Below are positions 1 through 5,315 of a stretch of DNA of 6,052 bases, one piece after another (the stretch's first letter is position 1; each line of letters starts with the position of its first letter). The notes beneath the pieces are model-generated. The model was not told the DNA's origin. It ran no database searches and worked only from the letters and a program-made list of their open reading frames with translations. The DNA comes from Paracoccaceae bacterium (GTDB taxonomy: Bacteria; Pseudomonadota; Alphaproteobacteria; Rhodobacterales; Rhodobacteraceae): contig SKKS01000216.1 of assembly GCA_007123625.1 (NCBI GenBank), positions 1-6,052 of the forward strand. The letters run 5' to 3'. The position numbers were made by a program, and so were the translations under genes.

Positions 1-756
1 CTGGTCGATGATGTGGCGCCGGGCCGATGGCAACGTCAGCGCGAACTGGTGCTGCACGAGCGGTTCCTGGTGCTCGAGGAAACAGCCGACTGGGCCTTTG
101 GGCAGGCAGGGCGCGACGGGTATGTCGGCTACATCCGGCGCGATCTGCTGGTCCCCGATCCGGGGATGATGACCCATGTGGTGTGGCAGCGCCAGAGCTA
201 TCTGGCCCCCGTGCCCGACCTCAAGCATGCCCGCGACGAGATCGAGCCGGTCTCGTTCGGCACCGAACTGGCGGTCGTCGCAACCCACGAGAACGGGCGC
301 TGGGCCGAGGTGGCGCGGCTGCGCCCGCAAACCGCCCGCGCGGACCACAAGCACACCTGGACATTGTATGTGCCGACCGCCCACCTGCGCCCGATCGATC
401 GCGCCGAGGCGGACCCGGTGGCTGTGGCCATGCGTTTTCTGGGGGTGCCCTATCACTGGGGCGGCAACTCGGGCTTCGGGATCGATTGTTCGGGGCTGGT
501 GCAGGCGGCGCACCTGGCTTGCGCGATTGCCTGTCCGGGAGACAGTGACCAGCAGGCGGCCCGGCTGGGGCAGCCTTTGCCCGAGGGCACCCCCCACGCG
601 CGGGGTGATCTGGTGTTCTGGCCCGGGCATGTGGGGATCATGGTCGACCCGGAGCGCGTGGTGCACGCCACCGCGCATCACATGGCTGTCGTGGTCGAGG
701 ATCTGGCAGCGGTCATGAAGCGCGCAGAAGAGCCCGCGCTGTTCCGACGGTTGTGA
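1..756 (+). CDS. NlpC/P60-family cell-wall peptidase with bacterial SH3 domains (5' end outside window)
   Basis: The reading frame is open from base 1, so the true start lies upstream; in-frame GTG at 13 is probably internal. The stop is TGA at 754-756. The C-terminal third is an NlpC/P60 (C40) cysteine peptidase domain. The nucleophile motif GIDCSGLVQ has its Cys codon at 487-489, GHVGIM has its His at 628-630, and VVHAT has a third catalytic His at 664-666. YHWGGNSG just before the Cys is the usual substrate-groove motif. The N-terminal part looks like two SH3b modules: about bases 37-165 (ending DGYVGYIRRDLL) and about 240-400 (ending LYVPTAHLRPID). This matches gamma-D-glutamyl-L-diamino acid endopeptidases (dipeptidyl-peptidase VI type) that cleave peptidoglycan stem peptides. 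Whether it is exported or acts on recycled muropeptides in the cytoplasm cannot be judged without the N-terminus. It converges on lpxK. Confidence 0.9.
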   Translation: MVDDVAPGRWQRQRELVLHERFLVLEETADWAFGQAGRDGYVGYIRRDLLVPDPGMMTHVVWQRQSYLAPVPDLKHARDEIEPVSFGTELAVVATHENGRWAEVARLRPQTARADHKHTWTLYVPTAHLRPIDRAEADPVAVAMRFLGVPYHWGGNSGFGIDCSGLVQAAHLACAIACPGDSDQQAARLGQPLPEGTPHARGDLVFWPGHVGIMVDPERVVHATAHHMAVVVEDLAAVMKRAEEPALFRRL

Positions 757-827
757 CTGCCGATGGCGGCCACGCGCCTTGCGCCAGTCGCCACGCGCGA
801 AGGCCTGACGGGTTCTCCCGCCCGTCC

Positions 828-849
828 GGGACGCATCGAAGATGCGCCC
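828..849 (+). terminator. Small hairpin downstream of the NlpC/P60 gene
   Basis: GGG-A-CGCATC / GATGCG-CCC forms a 9-bp stem with one bulged A and a GAA loop (838-840). It lies about 70 bases after the NlpC/P60 stop. No T-run follows, so it is at best part of a compound terminator or an mRNA 3'-end stabiliser. It immediately precedes the 15-bp repeat at 853-867. Confidence 0.3.
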
Positions 850-852
850 CTC

Positions 853-867
853 CCGGTTGGGCCGCGC
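853..867 (+). repeat. 15-bp repeat CCGGTTGGGCCGCGC, plus-strand copy
   Basis: An exact 15-base match to the reverse complement of 1086-1100. Each copy has a hairpin on its outer side (828-849 here, 1099-1141 for the other) and runs into a strong hairpin on its inner side (864-889 here, 1052-1090 for the other). The module is therefore hairpin - repeat - hairpin, and it is mirror-symmetric about the intergenic region. Confidence 0.6.
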
Positions 868-889
868 CGCGCGCTGGCGCGCGCGGCGC
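864..889 (+). terminator. 11-bp perfect G/C hairpin, putative terminator for the NlpC/P60 transcript
   Basis: GCGCCGCGCGC (864-874) pairs perfectly with GCGCGCGGCGC (879-889) around a TGGC loop. There is no following T-run. Strong GC hairpins without U-tracts are common at gene ends in GC-rich alphaproteobacteria, and position after a stop codon is the main support for a termination role. Confidence 0.4.
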
Positions 890-1051
890 TGTGGTCGGCT
901 TGCAAGGCAACGGCTAGGGGATCGGACACGGCGTGGGCCCGCCGGATCGGCAGCCGCATGGCAGTGTGAACGCCGTGCGTTCTATTTGCGCGGCGGCAGG
1001 ATGGCGCGACAACGTCGCTGCCGGTTGTGTCACAGCCAGCGCCTGGGTCCG

Positions 1052-1090
1052 CGCGCGCCGAGACGCGCGCTTTGCGTGTCTCGGCGCGCG
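1052..1090 (-). terminator. Long near-perfect hairpin in the lpxK 3' region
   Basis: Bases 1052-1064 pair perfectly with 1078-1090 (13 bp, core CGCGCGCCGAGAC). The stem extends through one G-T wobble to 17 bp (1052-1068 with 1074-1090), leaving a loop of about five bases. It is the second of two hairpins met by transcription leaving lpxK. No U-tract follows on either strand. Confidence 0.45.
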
Positions 1091-1100
1091 GCCCAACCGG
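1086..1100 (-). repeat. 15-bp repeat CCGGTTGGGCCGCGC, minus-strand copy
   Basis: The reverse complement of 1086-1100 is identical to 853-867. The copy joins the two hairpins downstream of lpxK, overlapping the base of each, just as the other copy joins the two hairpins downstream of the NlpC/P60 gene. Confidence 0.6.
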
Positions 1101-1141
1101 CCCCTTGCCTGCCGCGCTTTGCGCGGCGGGCAAGCGGGGCC
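1099..1141 (-). terminator. Hairpin 15 bases downstream of the lpxK stop
   Basis: Bases 1099-1117 pair with 1121-1141 around a three-base loop (TTT on the plus strand). The inner 13 bp contain one G-T wobble, then a two-base bulge (1134-1135) and a 6-bp GGCCCC/GGGGCC base. It starts 15 bases past the lpxK stop, the expected place for an operon terminator. Its apex sequence CGCGCTTTGCG (1113-1123) is repeated in the apex of the neighbouring hairpin (1066-1076). Confidence 0.5.
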
Positions 1142-1156
1142 GGGCGGGAGGACCGG

Positions 1157-2176
1157 TCAGACCGCATCGCCCGGCGATGATGCCTGCAGGCATGCCGTGA
1201 TCGCGGCATCAAGGGCACTCCAGTCGTTGATTTTCAGCCGGACCGGCAGGGCCAGCACCTGCGCGCGGAACCGGGGCGGCAGGCGCACCGCGTCCTTTTC
1301 GGTGGTGACAAGCTGTGCCCCCAGGCCGAGCGCCTCAAGCTCCAGTCGCTTCATCAGGGCCGGTGTCAGCGGCTGGTGATCGCTCAGCGCTTCGGCGCGC
1401 AGGACCTCGGCGCCTTCGGCCCTCAGGCTTGCGAAGAATTTCTCGGGATGCCCGATCCCGGCAAATGCCAGCGCCCGCAGGCCCTTCCAAGCCATTCCCG
1501 TGCGCAGCGTTTGCAAGCTGCCGGTCAGAAGCGGCACGCGAATCGCGGCCCCCCACTGCAGGGCAAATGCCGCCTGGGCCGAAGCAGGCCCGATCGACAG
1601 CACCATGTCGGCGCGGGCAAGCCCGGTAGCGACAGGTTCGCGCAACGGGCCTGCGGGGATGACCCGGCCATTGCCGAACCCCCGCTGCGCATCGACCACC
1701 ACCAGCGCCAGATCATGGGCCACCGCAGGGTTCTGGAACCCGTCGTCCAGCACCACGATGTCGGCCCCATCGGCGGCGGCGGCCCGTACCCCGGCGGCAC
1801 GGTCCCGCGCTACCCATATCGGTGCGAACCCCGACAGAAGCAGCGGCTCGTCCCCGACATCGGCGGTGGAATGCGCCGTCGCCGCGACCCGCACCGGACC
1901 GTCAAGGCGCCCGCCATGCCCGCGCGAGACCACAGCTGCCGCAACGCCCCGCGCGCGCAACCGCTCCACCAGCGCGATCACCGTTGGCGTCTTGCCGGTG
2001 CCGCCCGCATTGATGTTGCCCACGCAGATCACCGGCACGGGCGCCTTCCACCGCGCCCCGCGTGCAAGGCGGCGCGCGGTGGCTGCCGCATAGACCGCAC
2101 CCAGCGGTGCCAGCAACCGGGCCGCCAGTGCGGGCCGCGCAGGATCGCTGTACCAGAACCCGGGTGCCTGCATCAT
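1157..2176 (-). CDS. lpxK: Tetraacyldisaccharide 4'-kinase (lipid A 4'-kinase)
   Basis: This 339-residue protein has the normal LpxK length. It transfers the ATP gamma-phosphate to the 4'-hydroxyl of the tetraacyldisaccharide 1-phosphate precursor, giving lipid IVA-type product at the cytoplasmic face of the inner membrane. The Walker A loop is GNINAGGTGKTP (residues 53-64). SRGHGG (84-89), DVGDEP (106-111), VVLDDGFQNP (141-150), HDL (154-156), the DH of SDHQPL (266-267) and TTEKDAVRLP (291-300) are all family motifs. Residues about 15-40 form a hydrophobic/basic segment fitting peripheral membrane attachment. Two consecutive ATGs (2176-2174 and 2173-2171) could serve as start. The first overlaps the upstream waaA stop as ATGA, implying translational coupling, with purine-rich GGAAATGGGG (2190-2181) just upstream. 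The stop is TGA at 1159-1157. Confidence 0.96.
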   Translation of the reverse strand: MMQAPGFWYSDPARPALAARLLAPLGAVYAAATARRLARGARWKAPVPVICVGNINAGGTGKTPTVIALVERLRARGVAAAVVSRGHGGRLDGPVRVAATAHSTADVGDEPLLLSGFAPIWVARDRAAGVRAAAADGADIVVLDDGFQNPAVAHDLALVVVDAQRGFGNGRVIPAGPLREPVATGLARADMVLSIGPASAQAAFALQWGAAIRVPLLTGSLQTLRTGMAWKGLRALAFAGIGHPEKFFASLRAEGAEVLRAEALSDHQPLTPALMKRLELEALGLGAQLVTTEKDAVRLPPRFRAQVLALPVRLKINDWSALDAAITACLQASSPGDAV

Positions 2177-3570
2177 GGCGCCCCATTTCCCGGTACATCG
2201 GTCGCGTTCTGCGGTGGCGTGGCCTCGCCTGAACCGTCGTTTCGGGCGCGTGCACCTACGGCGGGATCATCTTCGGCGATGCGCGCCGCCGGCTCTGGTG
2301 CCTGCGCGCTCCCTGCATTCTGCGCGCCTTGCCGCTTTTCGACCACCGCACGCTGCGGTTTCGCAATCTCAGTCCGCAGGATGTCGACCAGCCGCTCGGT
2401 CGCGCCCGCCCCTTCGCTGGTCACCTCCCACGCGGCGGCGGCCATCTCCGCGGCTCTTGCGGGCTCAAGCAACGCGCTGACGGCCTCGCCCAGCGCGCCA
2501 GGGCCCGGCACAAGCCGGCTTGCGCGGTGGTTTTGCAACCTGCGATAGGAAGCGCGGTGTCGCCCGGGATAACTCCCGTGGACGATCGCCGCGCCCAGCG
2601 CCGCCGGTTCCAGCGGGTCGAGCGTACTGCCCGCCGCCCCCAGCGTGCCGCCCATGTGGCACACCGTTGCCAACCGGTACCAAAGCCCGCGCTCGCCCTC
2701 GGTGTCCACGACATAGACCTGCGTCTCGGGGGTCAGCGGATCATCCTGCGATCGCAGCGCCACCTGGAACCGGGGACGGAGCGCATCGCGCAACGCGGGT
2801 CCTCGCGACGGGTCGGCGGGATGCAGCAACAAAACCAGCCGGTGCGACAGCCGCAGCGCGGTGCCATGTGCGTTGATCACGGCGGCCTCCTCGCTCTCGG
2901 GCACCCCGGCTGCCAGCCAAACGGGACGCAGGCGCAACTGGTCCGACAGCATCTGTCTTTCCGCGTCGTTGCAGGGCAGCGCCCCGGGCGTGGCCGAAAG
3001 CGTGCCGATCACCTCGACCTGATCCGGACTGTGCGCAACCCTTGCCCAGGCGGCCTGATCGCGCTCACGGGCAACAAGTACCCTGTCCGGAAGTCGCGCG
3101 CTCTGCCGCAACAGCCCGGGCCAGAGCCGCCAATGTCCGGGCAAGGCCGGTGCCGACGCGGTCACCAGCACCACGAACGCCCTTGCATCCCGCGCCATGC
3201 CCAGAAGCGCCGGATGCAACTGCGCCCCCAACACCACCACGGCGCGCGGTCGGATCGCCGTCAGGATGGTTTCAATGTCGCCCGGCCTGTCGCCGGGATG
3301 GGGTTGCATGGCCACACCGTCGGGCACCACCGGAATGTCCCCGACCGCCGGGTCAAGCCATCTGGCGCGAACGGTGACCAGCACATGCGGGCGCCGGGCA
3401 AGCCTGCGTAGGCGCGCCGCAAGCTCCAGTGCCCCTGCCAGCGCGGCGCGCGTGTCTACGATCAGCCACACCCCGCCCGGCTGAGCCGCCGTCAGGCCGG
3501 ATGGCAGAGTGCGTGCCCGATACGCCCGCGCACAGAACAAGTACGCTCCAAGACCCGCGCTGCCAGGCAT
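2173..3570 (-). CDS. waaA: WaaA/KdtA-like Kdo transferase family protein with altered catalytic motifs
   Basis: A 465-residue GT-B protein of the Kdo transferase family, which adds Kdo from CMP-Kdo to lipid IVA at the inner membrane. Family marks are clearest in the C-terminal half: VIGTL (187-191), VWLAAGVPESEEAAVI (217-232), MGGTL (306-310) and DPLEPAALGAAIVHGSYPG (318-336), matching the E. coli region FVGGSL...HNPLEAAA. The N-terminal half aligns in order, but key sites differ. The family signature HSVSVGE is replaced by IVDTRAA (37-43), and the ETELWP motif by GAQLHP (115-120). After about residue 402 comes a 60-residue Ala/Glu/Pro/Gly-rich tail; the usual length is near 425. I chose ATG at 3570, 10 bases after the DUF4170 stop. 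The in-frame ATG at 3624 would add a Lys/Pro-rich stretch overlapping that gene by 44 bases. The symbol reflects family and position; activity is uncertain. Confidence 0.75.
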   Translation of the reverse strand: MPGSAGLGAYLFCARAYRARTLPSGLTAAQPGGVWLIVDTRAALAGALELAARLRRLARRPHVLVTVRARWLDPAVGDIPVVPDGVAMQPHPGDRPGDIETILTAIRPRAVVVLGAQLHPALLGMARDARAFVVLVTASAPALPGHWRLWPGLLRQSARLPDRVLVARERDQAAWARVAHSPDQVEVIGTLSATPGALPCNDAERQMLSDQLRLRPVWLAAGVPESEEAAVINAHGTALRLSHRLVLLLHPADPSRGPALRDALRPRFQVALRSQDDPLTPETQVYVVDTEGERGLWYRLATVCHMGGTLGAAGSTLDPLEPAALGAAIVHGSYPGRHRASYRRLQNHRASRLVPGPGALGEAVSALLEPARAAEMAAAAWEVTSEGAGATERLVDILRTEIAKPQRAVVEKRQGAQNAGSAQAPEPAARIAEDDPAVGARARNDGSGEATPPQNATDVPGNGAP

Positions 3571-3580
3571 GGACCCGCGA

Positions 3581-3823
3581 TCACCCTTCGATTTCGCGGG
3601 TCGTGCTGGTTTCGCGGGTTTCATCCATCAAGCGGTGCAGATGCGCGATGAAATACCGGGTGTGCGCATCATCCACCGTGCGCTGCGCGGCGTTCTTCCA
3701 TGCCTTGTGCGCGCTGTCGTAGTCCGGAAAGATGCCCACGATGTCGATCGCGCCCACATCCGCAAATGTCGTCCCGCCGGGCGACGTCAACGCGCCGCCA
3801 AAGACCAGGTGAAGTTTTGCCAT
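3581..3823 (-). CDS. DUF4170 family small protein
   Basis: An 80-residue soluble protein with no signal peptide or membrane segment. It resembles the DUF4170 family of alphaproteobacteria: an N-terminal strand LHLVFGG (4-10), an acidic IFPDYDSAHKAWKNAAQ segment (31-47) and a C-terminal helix AHTRYFIAHLHRLM (53-66). The function is unknown. From general knowledge of the family it is commonly found next to the WaaA-like/lpxK genes, so a supporting role in lipid A or envelope assembly is an inference. It is the first gene of the leftward operon. The start ATG is at 3823-3821 with only a weak upstream GGGAC. An ATG at 3830 is out of frame. The stop TGA at 3583-3581 lies 10 bases before the waaA-like start. 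The tail repeats TRE twice (TRETSTTRE). Confidence 0.85.
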   Translation of the reverse strand: MAKLHLVFGGALTSPGGTTFADVGAIDIVGIFPDYDSAHKAWKNAAQRTVDDAHTRYFIAHLHRLMDETRETSTTREIEG

Positions 3824-3911
3824 TCGTCATGTCCCAAGCCTGCGCGCAGCCGGTCGAGGCTACGCCGTGATTGCGCCCTCCCGCGCCGCAAGGCGGTGCG
3901 GATGCCGGTTC

Positions 3912-3940
3912 TGCCTAGGCAAGCGCCGCCGTGCGGTCAA
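3912..3940 (-). promoter_or_regulatory. Candidate leftward promoter for the DUF4170-waaA-lpxK operon
   Basis: On the minus strand TTGACC (3940-3935) is followed after 17 bases by TAGGCA (3917-3912). The -35 is close to the sigma-70 consensus and the spacing is ideal. The -10 is weak, which is common in GC-rich rhodobacterial promoters. It would give a leader of about 80 bases before the DUF4170 ATG. Confidence 0.35.
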
Positions 3941-3973
3941 GCCTGCCTTGCGGCGATCGGCTCCGGCTTGACC
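3935..3973. repeat. 9-bp inverted repeat GGTCAAGCC-N21-GGCTTGACC
   Basis: The arms 3935-3943 and 3965-3973 are perfect reverse complements. Each contains TTGACC reading outward, left on the minus strand and right on the plus strand. This could be a pair of back-to-back -35 elements or a binding site for a dimeric regulator. The rightward copy has no good -10 at 16-18 bases, which weakens the promoter reading on that side. Confidence 0.4.
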
Positions 3974-4012
3974 TTTGCAGGGTACACGCCCCGCGCTTGA
4001 ACTTGCCCGCAT

Positions 4013-4057
4013 CCGCGGCTAAGCCCCCTTGGGGCCGAAGCGGCGGCACAGACAGGA
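4013..4057 (+). promoter_or_regulatory. pheS leader hairpin and ribosome binding site
   Basis: GCCCC (4023-4027) pairs with GGGGC (4031-4035) around a CTT loop, with an outer CCGC/GCGG stem (4013-4016 with 4040-4043). Shine-Dalgarno-like AGGA at 4054-4057 follows, five bases before ATG 4063 and eight before ATG 4066. The hairpin has no T-run, so transcription attenuation is not shown. It could affect ribosome access. Confidence 0.35.
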
Positions 4058-4062
4058 CGGAC

Positions 4063-5148
4063 ATGATGGACGCGATCGCGGAACTCAGGAAACGCTACCT
4101 TGCGCAAGTGGTCGGCGCGCCGGACCCGGATGCGCTGGAAACGGTGCGCCTTGCGGCGCTGGGCAAGAAGGGCGAGGTCAGCCTGAAGATGCGCGAACTC
4201 GGGCGCATGACGCCCGAGGAACGCCAGATCGCGGGCCCGGCGCTCAATGCGCTCAAGGCCGAGATCGACACCGCCCTGCGGGCCCGTCGTGCCGCGCTCG
4301 ATGATGCCGCACTCGATGCCCGGCTGCGCGCGGAATGGCTGGATGTGACCCTGCCACCGCGCCCGCGCCCCCGGGGCACCATCCACCCTGTCAGCCAGGT
4401 CATGGACGAGTTGACAGCGATCTTCGCCGATATGGGGTTCGCGGTGGCCGAAGGCCCGCAGGTGGAATCCGACTGGTACAATTTCGACGCGCTCAACATC
4501 GCGCCCGAACACCCCGCCCGGCAGGAGCATGACACTTTCTTCATGCACCGCGCCCCCGGCGACAACCGCCCGCCTCATGTACTGCGGACCCACACCAGCC
4601 CGGTGCAGATCCGCGCGATGCAGGACCGTGGCGCACCGCTGCGGGTGATCGCGCCGGGGCGCGTCTATCGCATGGACATGGACCAGACCCATGCGCCCAT
4701 GTTCCACCAGGTCGAGGGACTGGCCATAGACCGCAATGTGACCATGGCGCAGCTGAAATGGACGCTCGAGGAATTTTGCCGTGCCTTCTTCGAGCTCGAT
4801 GCGGTCGAACTGCGCTTCCGCGCCAGCCATTTCCCCTTCACCGAACCCTCGGCCGAGGTGGACATCCGCTGCGCATGGGTCGACGGGCAGCTGAAACTGG
4901 GCGAAGGTGACAGCTGGATGGAAATCCTTGGCTCGGGGATGGTGCACCCGCATGTGCTGCGCTCCGGCGGGATCGACCCGGAGCAATGGCAAGGTTTCGC
5001 CTTTGGTCTGGGGATCGACCGGATTGCCATGCTGAAATACGGCATCCCCGACCTGCGCGCGTTCTTCGACAGCGACCTGCGCTGGCTGCGCCACTACGGA
5101 TTCGCGGCGCTCGACCTGCCGGACCTGCCGTCGGGCCTCAGCCGCTAG
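4063..5148 (+). CDS. pheS: Phenylalanyl-tRNA synthetase alpha subunit
   Basis: This 361-residue protein has the normal bacterial PheS length. With the PheT beta subunit it forms the (alpha-beta)2 enzyme that charges tRNA-Phe; the alpha subunit holds the catalytic site. Residues 1-90 are the charged, helical N-terminal coiled-coil region that contacts tRNA. Class II motif 1 begins at IHPVSQVMDEL (107-117) and continues through GPQVESDWYNFDALN. Motif 2 is RVYRMDMDQTH (200-210) followed by HQVEGLAID. HFPFTEPSAEVDI (from 256) carries the Phe-pocket FPF. Motif 3 is GFAFGLGIDRIAM (311-323), with Ala in the GFAFG position that sets amino-acid specificity. The start at ATG 4063 or the adjacent ATG 4066 is supported by AGGA at 4054-4057; extending upstream to 3931 would add non-family sequence. 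No pheT follows; the next gene, nadE, is convergent. Confidence 0.97.
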   Translation: MMDAIAELRKRYLAQVVGAPDPDALETVRLAALGKKGEVSLKMRELGRMTPEERQIAGPALNALKAEIDTALRARRAALDDAALDARLRAEWLDVTLPPRPRPRGTIHPVSQVMDELTAIFADMGFAVAEGPQVESDWYNFDALNIAPEHPARQEHDTFFMHRAPGDNRPPHVLRTHTSPVQIRAMQDRGAPLRVIAPGRVYRMDMDQTHAPMFHQVEGLAIDRNVTMAQLKWTLEEFCRAFFELDAVELRFRASHFPFTEPSAEVDIRCAWVDGQLKLGEGDSWMEILGSGMVHPHVLRSGGIDPEQWQGFAFGLGIDRIAMLKYGIPDLRAFFDSDLRWLRHYGFAALDLPDLPSGLSR

Positions 5149-5229
5149 CGCGCCCCGGAAGCGATCGGCCCGGCGCCAGAGCCAGTCCGTCGCGCCTTCA
5201 TCTTGCCGGAAATACTCTCAGGGGGTGAA

Positions 5230-5252
5230 ACCAGCCCCCTTTCGGGGCTGGT
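5230..5252. terminator. First hairpin of a tandem terminator after pheS
   Basis: ACCAGCCCC (5230-5238) pairs perfectly with GGGGCTGGT (5244-5252) around CTTTC, 81 bases past the pheS stop. An overlapping alternative stem, AGGGGGT (5220-5226) with GCCCCCT (5234-5240), uses the same C-block, so the two are mutually exclusive. Confidence 0.5.
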
Positions 5253-5253
5253 G

Positions 5254-5274
5254 AGGGGGCAGAATGCCCCCTTT
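5254..5274 (+). terminator. Second hairpin, rho-independent-like terminator of pheS
   Basis: AGGGGGCA (5254-5261) pairs perfectly with TGCCCCCT (5265-5272) around a GAA loop and runs straight into TTT (5272-5274). This is the best intrinsic-terminator candidate in the window on the plus strand, although the T-run is short. The structure may also stop nadE transcripts from the other side. Confidence 0.55.
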
Positions 5275-5298
5275 GCCGCACGCAGTGCCAGAGGACCT

Positions 5299-5315
5299 GC
5301 GCGCGGAACGCGCGC
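5299..5315 (-). terminator. GC hairpin 21 bases downstream of the nadE stop
   Basis: GCGCGCG (5299-5305) pairs perfectly with CGCGCGC (5309-5315) around a GAA loop (TTC on the nadE strand). Its position just after the nadE stop suggests a 3'-end role. No U-tract follows. Confidence 0.35.

Larger units (their letters stand above)
757..1156. other. 400-bp gene-free region between convergent genes, rich in hairpins
   Basis: No reading frame here has a convincing start, ribosome site or recognisable protein. The short open frames are Arg/Ala/Pro-rich, as expected for random GC-rich DNA. The region instead contains at least four inverted repeats (828-849, 864-889, 1052-1090, 1099-1141) and a 15-bp sequence repeated in opposite orientation at 853-867 and 1086-1100. 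The middle, about 890-1051, shows nothing I can name. The simplest reading is termination and spacing between the converging NlpC/P60 and lpxK transcripts. Confidence 0.6.
3824..4062. promoter_or_regulatory. Divergent control region between the DUF4170-waaA-lpxK operon and pheS
   Basis: These 239 bases separate two divergently read transcription units and must hold both promoters. No convincing gene is present. A short open frame from ATG 3902 to TGA 4000 has a single Phe codon and no good ribosome site, so it does not look like a Phe-rich attenuator leader. The region holds the 9-bp dyad described separately. It also holds a longer-range inverted pair, CGCCGCAAGG (3884-3893) with CCTTGCGGCG (3946-3955), and a hairpin in the pheS leader. 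Another possible rightward promoter is TTGAAC (3997-4002), 17 bases, then TAAGCC (4020-4025). Confidence 0.6.

Noticed and set aside
763..969. Short plus-strand open frame after the NlpC/P60 gene
   Set aside because: It crosses strong hairpins, is Arg/Ala-rich, lacks a ribosome site and matches no known small protein.
1376..2548. A 390-codon open frame on the plus strand across lpxK and the end of the WaaA-like gene
   Set aside because: Its product is Arg/His/Pro/Gly-rich with no family resemblance, and it lies antisense to genes with clear motifs. It is a codon-bias shadow of GC-rich coding DNA.
2329..3411. A 360-codon plus-strand open frame opposite the WaaA-like gene
   Set aside because: Composition is shadow-like, and the opposite strand has a recognisable GT-B protein in an operon.
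3594..3620. Direct repeat TTCGCGGGT in the DUF4170 3' end
   Set aside because: It reflects the repeated TRE residues in the protein tail; too short to suggest a mobile or regulatory repeat.
3571..3624. Upstream ATG at 3624 as the start of the WaaA-like gene
   Set aside because: It would overlap DUF4170 by 44 bases and add a Lys/Pro-rich stretch unlike the family N-terminus; ATG 3570 fits just after the DUF4170 stop.
3902..4000. Possible leader peptide before pheS
   Set aside because: It encodes only one Phe, has no clear ribosome site, and is not followed by a terminator/anti-terminator pair with a T-run.
3931..4062. Upstream extension of pheS to 3931
   Set aside because: The added residues do not resemble PheS. 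The ribosome-site-like AGGA at 4054-4057 and family length support 4063.
3937..5094. A 385-codon minus-strand open frame opposite pheS
   Set aside because: PheS motifs 1-3 are intact on the plus strand. The antisense product has no domain resemblance or credible start context.
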